Below, one piece after another: positions 58,295 through 64,000 of a stretch of 64,000 nt of DNA. The notes below the pieces were generated by a model. That model saw only the letters and a program-made list of their open reading frames with translations. It was not told the origin of the DNA and made no database searches. The stretch comes from JAPPFW01 sp965231815 (lineage in GTDB: Bacteria > Actinomycetota > Acidimicrobiia > Spongiisociales > Spongiisociaceae), in contig OZ246890.1 in the NCBI GenBank assembly GCA_965231815.1, positions 1,984,001 to 2,048,000 of the forward strand, read 5' to 3'. Position numbers and translations under genes: made by a program. Every line of letters starts with the position of its first letter. Position 1 is the stretch's first letter.

Positions 58295-58470
58295 GTGCGG
58301 CGGGGGGATGGTCCGACCAGTCCATACCACTCCATACCACCCCCTCCACGAATCGATTTGACAGGAAGCCCTTTGGTCGGGAAAATCACAGCGATGTAAT
58401 TGCGCGTCTGTAAGGGGGCTTACGTGAAGGAGACTTGTGTGAGGGGAATCGTCGGTGAGGAGATGAGGTC

Positions 58471-58752
58471 GTGCATAGTGAGTTGATCGACGTGCTGGCG
58501 GTCGGGCCCCTTGGCTGGAAAGACTACGCCAATTGCCTGGGCGCCAATGAGGATCTCTTCTTTCCCGACCGGGGAGCGTCGACCAGAGCCGCCAAGCAGA
58601 TTTGTTCGGAATGTCAGGTCCGACTTGAGTGCCTCGAATACGCGGTTACCCGAGGCGAGAAATTCGGGATTTGGGGTGGACTGTCCGAACGGGAGCGTAG
58701 GAAGATCAGAAAACAGCGGGCACTCGAGGCCATGAAGCGTGCCGTTTCATGA
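58471..58752 (+). CDS. WhiB-family iron-sulfur transcriptional regulator
   Basis: Protein of 93 residues with four cysteines (Cys22, Cys45, Cys48, Cys54; C-X22-C-X2-C-X5-C) that hold a [4Fe-4S] cluster, the G-[IV]-W-G-G turn (FGIWGGLSERER) and a basic tail for DNA binding (KIRKQR). Wbl proteins are confined to actinobacteria and some of their phages, the strongest phylum marker here. Subfamily is closest to WhiB2-like by my reading. GTG 58471 has GGAG 8 nt upstream. Divergent from sdhC. Confidence 0.92.
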   Translation: MHSELIDVLAVGPLGWKDYANCLGANEDLFFPDRGASTRAAKQICSECQVRLECLEYAVTRGEKFGIWGGLSERERRKIRKQRALEAMKRAVS

Positions 58753-58784
58753 CCATCCCCGGTTATGTCCATCCCCGGTTATGT
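58753..58784. repeat. perfect 16-bp tandem duplication
   Basis: CCATCCCCGGTTATGT occurs twice in a row immediately after the whiB stop. Probably a recent slippage event. It contains no obvious signal. Confidence 0.8.
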
Positions 58785-58833
58785 ATGGTGGTTTGGCAGA
58801 GGAATGGGATAGATGGGTAGTGGCGCCCTGAAC

Positions 58834-58949
58834 TAGGAGGGTGCTGAGAAACCCCGTACAAAGGGGTTCACCCGCTAACCCATAACTCTCTGACCAGGCG
58901 CTTTACCAATCACCGAACCCCGAAAGACTCGTTTTTCAGGACCCTCCTA
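58834..58949 (+). mobile_element. R1 element, copy e (114 bp TA to TA)
   Basis: Starts CTAGGAGGGTGCTGAG and ends CAGGACCCTCCTAG. The frame open in the sucC copy is closed here by a TAA. The right TA is shared with R2b. Confidence 0.85.
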
Positions 58950-59326
58950 GTGTCCCGAGTCGGAAGTTCGCTGAAGGTTGCAGGTAACCACCCGGCGTGC
59001 TTCCGGTACAGACCCGGGTTAAGACCGCGAAAACTAAACTACCGGCATGGGTCGCTCGCCGGTGGGTCCCACCTCCAACCGCCGCCTCCTCGGCGTCGAA
59101 ACGCGTCCCGCCAACCCCTAGCCTGGCCAAACATAGGCAAGGCAGAAGAAAAACCAAGATGATCCCAACCCCGGTCCGGTCGGTACCTGACCCAACCGTC
59201 GGTGCTTTACGGTTACCCACCAGTATGCAGACCGCGTGTGACAGATTCCCCCGGATGTCGGGTTACGCCCGCCGGAAAGATTTCGCGGTCTCCCGAACAC
59301 AGGCGAAACAACGATTCAGGACACTA
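58948..59326 (+). mobile_element. R2 element, copy b (about 377 bp TA to TA)
   Basis: Starts TAGTGTCCCGAGTCGGAAG and ends CGATTCAGGACACTA. Homologous along its length to R2a but in the opposite orientation relative to the neighbouring R1. Both ends share TA with other elements (R1e on the left, R3b on the right). Confidence 0.75.
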
Positions 59327-59531
59327 GCCCTGATTATTCAGGTTTCCCACACACCGGGGCATGTTAACGTCAGTTCCACCCGAGTATTGGGAAACCCAAC
59401 CACTCACCCGACAGGTGAATCTCTACACGGACCGGGACAGGAAACGCTGGTAGCTGTACTTCCGGGTCAAGGCGCGACCATGGTCGACTCCACCCATCCT
59501 CCAAACCCCCAGCCATGAATAATCGGGGCTA
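59325..59531 (+). mobile_element. R3 element, copy b (about 205 bp TA to TA)
   Basis: Starts TAGCCCTGATTATTCAGG and ends CATGAATAATCGGGGCTA, the inverted counterpart of R3a. Shared inner stretches include TTTCCCACACACCG, ACCCGACAGGTGAATCTC and CCTCCAAACCCCCA (near-match on the other copy). No gene inside. Lies just upstream of the lipoprotein promoter. Confidence 0.75.
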
Positions 59532-59556
59532 ACGTGCTATCCGTCAATCCGGCGGG

Positions 59557-59562
59557 TAGACT
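59557..59562 (+). promoter_or_regulatory. candidate leaderless -10 box for the lipoprotein gene
   Basis: TAGACT lies 9 nt before ATG 59572, with no Shine-Dalgarno. It starts 26 bp beyond the R3b right border. Confidence 0.35.
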
Positions 59563-59571
59563 GGCACGCAG

Positions 59572-60930
59572 ATGGCATCAGTAAGAGGTATTTCGAAGTT
59601 TGCCCGTTTTGGGGCCCTCTTGGTAATTCTGTTCTTGGTATCCGCCGCATGTTCCGGTGACCCCGCGGCGGATGAGCCCGGCGACCAGACTACGAGCAGT
59701 TCGGCCACCACCACCTCGAACGTTCCGACGACCACCGAGGTAGTGACCTTGGAAGAGATCCCGGCCGATACCTCCACGACTTCTACGACGGAACCTTTCC
59801 CCGGCCGTGATGTCTTGACCTACTTCCAGGACATGCAGAATCTGGCCGTTCGGATCGGCGATCTCGTATTGGATATGAGGGCGGCCAACAACGATTGGGA
59901 CAACCGCGCCATGACCTATTCGGAGACCGAGGCTGCGATGGTCGATATCGAACGCAGATCGCGAGCCTTGCGAGACGATATTGCCTTGGTCGAGCCTCCG
60001 TCCGCTCGGGGCCTACCTGTGGAACATCAGACAGCCTGGGTAGCGGTCGGTCAGATGACCGACGAGGCTATCGAAGCCTTGGCTGGTTTGCGCTCTACCG
60101 ACACCGGCGAGCAGCGTCGGGCGGCCCTGACCGGCTTCCTGGTTGCCTACGAGCGTTTCGACGCGGCCTTCGGTCGGATAATCGAGATCATCGGGGTAGC
60201 CGCGGACGTATCGTTGCCTACCGTCGCCACGACCAGCACCCCGACGACCGCCGCTACGACAACCACTACTAGGGCGGCGGCGACCACTACCACCACCGGC
60301 GCTGCGACAACTACGACTAGCGAGGCGACAACTACGACTAGCGAGGCGACAACTACGACTAGCGAGGCGACCACCACCAGTACTACGCAGGTGACTGTGA
60401 TCGAGACGGTTCCCCCTGCTCCGGACATCGGCTATCGGGTCATAACGCAAGAATCGTCCCCCATTCAGGGCGCCGAGCGAATTTGGCTAACGGTGCAGGT
60501 AGACAGCGGCGCCACCAAGGCTGAGTTGGCGCAGGTAGGGACACGATTGGCATTCGAGTATCGAGTCGCCCAGCAGTATCAAGCCCTCCTCATCTATTTC
60601 GTGTACTTCCCGGAAGGCGTGGATACTCTCGGTGCATGGATCCATGCACCGTTCGGTGATTGGAACCGGGCGGCGGAAGCGGAGCGGGGGGATTATTCGC
60701 AGCATCGGGTCAGCGATAGCACGATCGAGAAGGACTGGAGCTTGTTGCCTACCGATGCCCAGGTACAGCTGTACCGGCGGTACAGGACATACAAGGAAAA
60801 CCTCGCTGATACGGTTGATCCGTTGCCACCCGACGAGTCGTTGATCCCGCTGGCTGCCTCGGAGTTCGGTGTCACGCCTGTAGAACTACAAGCTGCTGTC
60901 AGGGCTTGGATAGCCTGGGAGACCAGGTAG
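59572..60930 (+). CDS. secreted lipoprotein with Thr-rich linkers, unknown function
   Basis: Protein of 452 residues. The signal peptide (ARFGALLVILFLVSAACSG) ends in a lipobox with Cys27, so it is probably anchored to the outer face of the membrane. A Ser/Thr-rich stretch follows, then a helical domain (about 75-215, FPGRDVLTYFQDMQNLAVR onward), then a second Thr-rich linker with 7-residue repeats. The last domain of about 180 residues (GYRVITQESSPIQGAERIWL, then FVYFPEGVDTLGAWIHAPFG) resembles small domains seen in other lipoproteins (possibly DUF4875-like), but I cannot name it firmly. No operon partner. Confidence 0.75.
   Translation: MASVRGISKFARFGALLVILFLVSAACSGDPAADEPGDQTTSSSATTTSNVPTTTEVVTLEEIPADTSTTSTTEPFPGRDVLTYFQDMQNLAVRIGDLVLDMRAANNDWDNRAMTYSETEAAMVDIERRSRALRDDIALVEPPSARGLPVEHQTAWVAVGQMTDEAIEALAGLRSTDTGEQRRAALTGFLVAYERFDAAFGRIIEIIGVAADVSLPTVATTSTPTTAATTTTTRAAATTTTTGAATTTTSEATTTTSEATTTTSEATTTSTTQVTVIETVPPAPDIGYRVITQESSPIQGAERIWLTVQVDSGATKAELAQVGTRLAFEYRVAQQYQALLIYFVYFPEGVDTLGAWIHAPFGDWNRAAEAERGDYSQHRVSDSTIEKDWSLLPTDAQVQLYRRYRTYKENLADTVDPLPPDESLIPLAASEFGVTPVELQAAVRAWIAWETR
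60304..60366 (+). repeat. three perfect 21-bp coding repeats (Thr-rich linker)
   Basis: Unit GCGACAACTACGACTAGCGAG three times, encoding ATTTTSE. Likely variable in copy number; lengthens the extracellular linker of the lipoprotein. Confidence 0.85.
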
Positions 60931-61011
60931 CGGCCGGGGATCAACCGTAGCGGCTGGTTGGTGCAGAATCTGGTCGAGAATAGGGTGTGGCGCTTGGAGG
61001 AGTACAGGTGT

Positions 61012-61017
61012 TAGCAT
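61012..61017 (+). promoter_or_regulatory. possible tatA -10 box
   Basis: TAGCAT lies about 27 nt upstream of the tatA start, with a purine-rich GGAAGGGAGAGG in between as Shine-Dalgarno. No clear -35. Confidence 0.3.
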
Positions 61018-61044
61018 CCGTTCGTAAGGAAGGGAGAGGAAATG

Positions 61045-61269
61045 ATGCCCAAATTCGGTGGCGGTGAAATTGTCATTATCCTCGTGGTACTGATCCTGCT
61101 CTTCGGGGCTAAGAAGCTTCCCGAGTTGGCTCGGTCATTGGGTAGCTCGGCGCGGGAGTTCCGTAGGGGAGTAGAGGAAGGCCGGACCGCGGATGATGGA
61201 GAAGATTCAACCGGCAATCAGGTTACGGCTACCGCCCAGACAACCCCCACGACCAGCAGCGAAACCTGA
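61045..61269 (+). CDS. tatA: Sec-independent translocase TatA/E subunit
   Basis: Protein of 74 residues: MPKFGGGEIVIILVVLILLF membrane helix, then the FGAKKLPELARSLGSSAREF hinge and amphipathic helix, then an acidic/Thr tail. This is the pore-forming subunit of twin-arginine transport. ATG 61045 follows a GGGAGAGGAA purine run; ATG 61042 is equally possible. TatB and TatC genes are not adjacent. An internally deleted R3 copy follows the stop. Confidence 0.92.
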   Translation: MPKFGGGEIVIILVVLILLFGAKKLPELARSLGSSAREFRRGVEEGRTADDGEDSTGNQVTATAQTTPTTSSET

Positions 61270-61280
61270 GGACGGTTTCT

Positions 61281-61380
61281 CGATCCCTGATTGTTCAGGA
61301 TTCCAGCACACCGGCGGGTGAATCTCCACACCGGACAGGGACTGGAAACACGAAATGGTTGTATCGCCCTCGGGTTGCTT
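61281..61380 (+). repeat. internally deleted R3 element, copy c
   Basis: CCCTGATTGTTCAGGATTCC followed by GCACACCGGCGGGTGAATCTC and CACACCGGACAGGGACTGG matches R3 with its middle third removed. The far end is unclear but lies close to the stop of the protease gene at 61388. The TA border on the left is lost. Confidence 0.55.
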
Positions 61381-61387
61381 TGCCGGA

Positions 61388-62485
61388 TCAGGCGAATGGG
61401 TCGTCCAGCAAGACCCGAGCAGCCCAACCTGTGGTGTCGCCCAGTTCCGTCGGATGGGGTAGGTTTTCGGCTCGTTCCCAGATCCGGTGTATTGCAACGT
61501 CGCCCCAACGTGCATGTACCTCGGCACAGAATGCCGTGGTGGGGCTGCTAAGACCAGCGGCGCTGTCGACCGCGAATAAGCCGCCCGATGAGAGATGACC
61601 GGTAGCGTTCCGTTGCCGGGAGGACATGGCGATCCGTATCGAATCCAGGTCAGGGATCAGCGACTCCGAGGCTCGTTCCACCAGGTACGAACCGTATCCT
61701 TCGAGGGTGGCGATCAGGGTTCGGAGGGGTGCGAGCTTCTCGTCGCTGATCGGTTGACCCAAGAGCCCGGTAAGACCGCCCCCGTCGATCAGCTTTTCCT
61801 CCAACTTGGCCGGATCGGCGAGATCCTCGTACCAGTCGGCCATAGATGAGGTATCGAACTCAATCGAGCGGACCGCCTCCTTACCCAGATCGGTGAGACG
61901 GGAACGAACCCACGGGTGTCCGACCAGCGTGTAGTGCACGACTTCGTGTAAGGCGGACCACAACCTTACCTGGCGAGAATCAAGTCCATTAGAAGCGGAG
62001 AAGGTTTCCAGATTCGAAAGCAGGACGTATACCCCGACCGGGTGTGTTGCGGGAAGTCCGGTGTCGAACCGCCCTAACACCTCCTCGCTCATACCCCCTA
62101 CCAGCGCGCCAATCTGCATTCCGATCAGCGCAGGTCCGAGGGGCTTGAGTATCGAGTCCAGAGGACCTGTGCCGGCGGACCCCACACCCAACTCGGCGCC
62201 TAGAGGCTCTACCAGGTAATCGAAGGCTCGCAGGTTTCGCTTCGTCCAACCTATGCGATCCACCGGGACCACATCGATGGTGGGATCGACAGGGATGCCG
62301 GTCACCTGTGGTAGCCGTCGGAGAGCAAACCGAGCCAATTCCATGTATTCCTCGGCGACCCAGGGATCCACCGGAACCGGCGGTCCGGAAATGTGGTCCG
62401 CCACCTGTGATGCCAGAGCCCAATTGATCGGACCCGGTTGGTTGAGGAGTTTCATGAGTTCGTCGAGTAGGTTCCGGTCTGGCAT
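61388..62485 (-). CDS. DUF2342-family zinc-dependent metalloprotease-like protein
   Basis: Protein of 365 residues. The zinc motif HEVVH is in SALHEVVHYTLVGHPWV (about residue 212). The opening INWALASQVADHISG and the middle LGPALIGMQIGALVGGMSEE are characteristic of the actinobacterial family once called 'coenzyme F420 biosynthesis-associated' or DUF2342. Cytosolic; its substrate is unknown. ATG 62485 has AGGGA 7 nt upstream. It follows the HtrA gene by 46 bp on the same strand. Confidence 0.82.
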   Translation of the reverse strand: MPDRNLLDELMKLLNQPGPINWALASQVADHISGPPVPVDPWVAEEYMELARFALRRLPQVTGIPVDPTIDVVPVDRIGWTKRNLRAFDYLVEPLGAELGVGSAGTGPLDSILKPLGPALIGMQIGALVGGMSEEVLGRFDTGLPATHPVGVYVLLSNLETFSASNGLDSRQVRLWSALHEVVHYTLVGHPWVRSRLTDLGKEAVRSIEFDTSSMADWYEDLADPAKLEEKLIDGGGLTGLLGQPISDEKLAPLRTLIATLEGYGSYLVERASESLIPDLDSIRIAMSSRQRNATGHLSSGGLFAVDSAAGLSSPTTAFCAEVHARWGDVAIHRIWERAENLPHPTELGDTTGWAARVLLDDPFA

Positions 62486-62531
62486 TGTTGGTTCCCTGGG
62501 TGTTTCCGAGGCTATGTCAGCGAGCTAAGCG

Positions 62532-63824
62532 TCATGATGGGTACCGGTCCAGCGTCAACCGGATGTCGAACTGTTCATCCTCCCGTTGTAGCGTGACCAT
62601 GACTCGGTCGCCGGCTCGGTACTCCCGGAGCCGGGCTACCAGCAGTGGCATGGATCTAACCGGTACACCATCCAGGGCCACGATCACGTCTCCTTCTTCG
62701 GCGCCGGCCGCGCCGATTGCCGAATCCTCCAAGAGACTGATAGCGACGCCTAAGGGTGAGGCTACACCTTGGTCCAGTTCATCTAATGCGGAACTACCCC
62801 GGATACCCAGAAAAGCATGTTGCACCTCTCCGGTGGACATCAGGTCCTGGACTATACCTTCGAGGAGGTTGATGGGGATGGCGAATCCCAAACCCTCGGC
62901 GCCCACGTCGCTGAGGCCGATAGCGGTGGTGATCCCAAGCAGGCGACCTTCGCTATCAAGAAGGGCGCCTCCGCTGGATCCGCGGGTGATCGGCGCGTCG
63001 GTCTGTAGGAGACCGAACAGGGTTTCACCGGTAAGGAAGTCGGTCACCAGGCTTCGATCGAAGGCTGATATAACGCCTGCGGTGACGGAAGGTCCGCCGT
63101 CCAGACCTAACGGATTGCCCACCGCGATGGCCGGCGCCCCGGTACGCAGTCCATCCATCGTGCCGAACGCGATGGGTGGTAGGTCGGTCGCTTCCAGTTT
63201 GATGACCGCTATGTCCATCAGAGGATCGGCGCCAACCAACTCGGCCGGATAGGAAAGACCGTCGGACATTATGACCCTCAGTTCGTTGGCGTCCTCGATC
63301 ACATGCTGGTTGGTGACGATGAAACCGTCCGAGCGGATAACCACCCCGGATCCGGATCCCTCCAACCCTCCGTCGCCGTCGAGGCTCTGAACGGTGACGA
63401 TCGACGGAATCGTCCGTGCGGCCACCTCGGCAACCAGATCGACAGTTCCGAGTACCGGCAAGGTAGACACCGCCGAGGGGTCGGACTGCGACTCCCGCTT
63501 CGGTTCGGGGAGGGTGGAGGGCGTACTATCGCCATTGATCAGCGTAGAGGTGGTCGTCTCCGTACTGCTGAACTCGATGACTTCGGTAATCTGGACCTCT
63601 TCACGGTCGAAAGCACCTGAGAGCCAGAAAACAGTAGCCGTCAGCAGAGCGGCCAGAATCGCTGAACCGACTGCTATCGCAACGTATACACCGCCTTCTG
63701 ACTCAGCCTTTCGTTCAGGTGCTTCCTCTCGTTCGACGGGAAGGTCAGGTGTTTCTTTTTGTTCAGGTGCTTTCCTAGGGGGCTCGTCCGGCGTCGGGGA
63801 TGGAGATTCGCTCGTGATGTCCAT
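62532..63824 (-). CDS. HtrA/DegP-like membrane-anchored serine protease with PDZ domain
   Basis: Protein of 430 residues. A Pro/Glu-rich cytoplasmic segment (1-45) is followed by one membrane helix (VYVAIAVGSAILAALLTATV), a Ser/Thr linker, the trypsin-like domain and a C-terminal PDZ domain (LGIRGSSALDELDQGVAS to the end). The triad is in VTNQHVIEDAN (His), DPLMDIAVIKLE (Asp) and TRGSSGGALLD (Ser). The usual GNSGG is RGSSGG here. Likely role is quality control of exported proteins. ATG 63824 has TAGACT 8 nt upstream and no Shine-Dalgarno; the open frame continues to 63992. Confidence 0.88.
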   Translation of the reverse strand: MDITSESPSPTPDEPPRKAPEQKETPDLPVEREEAPERKAESEGGVYVAIAVGSAILAALLTATVFWLSGAFDREEVQITEVIEFSSTETTTSTLINGDSTPSTLPEPKRESQSDPSAVSTLPVLGTVDLVAEVAARTIPSIVTVQSLDGDGGLEGSGSGVVIRSDGFIVTNQHVIEDANELRVIMSDGLSYPAELVGADPLMDIAVIKLEATDLPPIAFGTMDGLRTGAPAIAVGNPLGLDGGPSVTAGVISAFDRSLVTDFLTGETLFGLLQTDAPITRGSSGGALLDSEGRLLGITTAIGLSDVGAEGLGFAIPINLLEGIVQDLMSTGEVQHAFLGIRGSSALDELDQGVASPLGVAISLLEDSAIGAAGAEEGDVIVALDGVPVRSMPLLVARLREYRAGDRVMVTLQREDEQFDIRLTLDRYPS

Positions 63825-63840
63825 AAACTGTGAGTCTATG
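63822..63840. promoter_or_regulatory. overlapping divergent leaderless promoters of htrA-like gene and moaE
   Basis: The 19-bp near-palindrome CATAAACTGTGAGTCTATG contains the minus-strand ATG (63822-63824) and the plus-strand ATG (63838-63840). The plus -10 TAAACT (63824-63829) and the minus -10 TAGACT (63833-63838) each lie 8 nt before their start and overlap the other gene's start codon by one base. Neither gene has a Shine-Dalgarno. Confidence 0.45.
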
Positions 63841-64000
63841 GAAAATCCGACTCTATCCACACCCGGATCACGTCGAGTTCGCGTGTCGGCAACACCTATT
63901 GATTCGGGTGTTCTCCTCCGGGAGGTATCAGGTCCTACCAGCGGGGCGATAGTGCTGTTCCTCGGAGTGGTCCGCGACCACTCTCCCGGCAAGGAGGGGA
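63838..64000 (+). CDS. moaE: molybdopterin synthase catalytic subunit, N-terminal part (cut by window end)
   Basis: Fifty-four codons are visible: MENPTLSTPGSRRVRVSATP, then LLREVSGPTSGAIVLFLGVV and RDHSPGKEG. GA-x-V-x-F-x-G-x-VRDHS-x-G is the MoaE signature. The enzyme, with MoaD, inserts sulfur into precursor Z to make molybdopterin. ATG 63838 is 14 bases from the divergent protease start. The rest of the gene lies outside the window. Confidence 0.85.
   Translation, partial: MENPTLSTPGSRRVRVSATPIDSGVLLREVSGPTSGAIVLFLGVVRDHSPGKEG

Noticed and set aside
58997..59518. 173-codon frame through R2b and R3b
   Set aside because: It crosses two element borders and is absent from R2a and R3a, so it is a chance frame.
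60304..60366. Regular 21-bp repeats as a possible CRISPR-like array
   Set aside because: Units are directly adjacent with no spacers and lie in frame in the lipoprotein linker. The same reasoning applies to 31259-31393.

Overview
The window is a high-GC bacterial chromosome segment, most likely from an actinobacterium (Actinomycetota), perhaps an Acidimicrobiia-like lineage. The phylum call rests on a WhiB-type iron-sulfur regulator, a DUF2342-type zinc metalloprotease, a GuaB3-type IMP dehydrogenase relative, and many gene starts that look leaderless (a TANNNT -10 box 6-9 nt before the start codon, with no Shine-Dalgarno). The class cannot be fixed from sequence reading alone.

Bases 2-31711 are one open reading frame. 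It is the 3' part (over 10,500 codons) of a giant extracellular Calx-beta/cadherin-like repeat protein. It contains a head-to-tail duplication of about 8-9 kb, two copies of an 'NWPL...NSDKGVP.YWL' module, EF-hand-like loops and a Pro-Val stalk near the C-terminus. It is more GC-rich than the rest of the window. Its stop codon is the insertion point of a small mobile element.

Bases 32-37 kb hold housekeeping genes: trpS, a CPBP membrane protease, guaB3 and guaA. Bases 37-40.7 kb are a small accessory island of toxin-antitoxin-like modules: DUF6941-DUF4258-DUF2283, DUF2442-DUF4160, VapBC, a small membrane protein and a broken duplicate of the DUF4258/DUF2283 pair. From 40.8 kb the core genome resumes: pcrA/uvrD, tal, a stand-alone B12-binding subunit, sucC-sucD-purH, folD, menC, icd-mdh, a HU gene, an sdhCAB-SCP2 operon, whiB, a lipoprotein, tatA, a DUF2342 protease, an HtrA-like protease and the start of moaE. 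Much of the core is TCA cycle (sucCD, icd, mdh, sdhCAB). menC makes menaquinone, the likely electron acceptor of the type-B succinate dehydrogenase.

Three families of short TA-flanked inverted-repeat elements, called R1, R2 and R3 here, are scattered between and at the ends of genes. R1 has five copies, each exactly 114 bp from TA to TA. R2 has two copies of about 378 bp plus a decayed relative. R3 has two copies of about 205 bp plus a deleted one. No transposase is visible, so they look like MITEs mobilised in trans. One R1 copy sits in frame inside the 3' end of sucC and adds 38 codons. One R3 lies in the stop codon of the giant gene, and one R2 lies at the stop codon of the SCP2 gene. These elements and the recurrent leaderless promoter pattern are the most unusual observations. 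I saw no rRNA, tRNA, CRISPR array or prophage.
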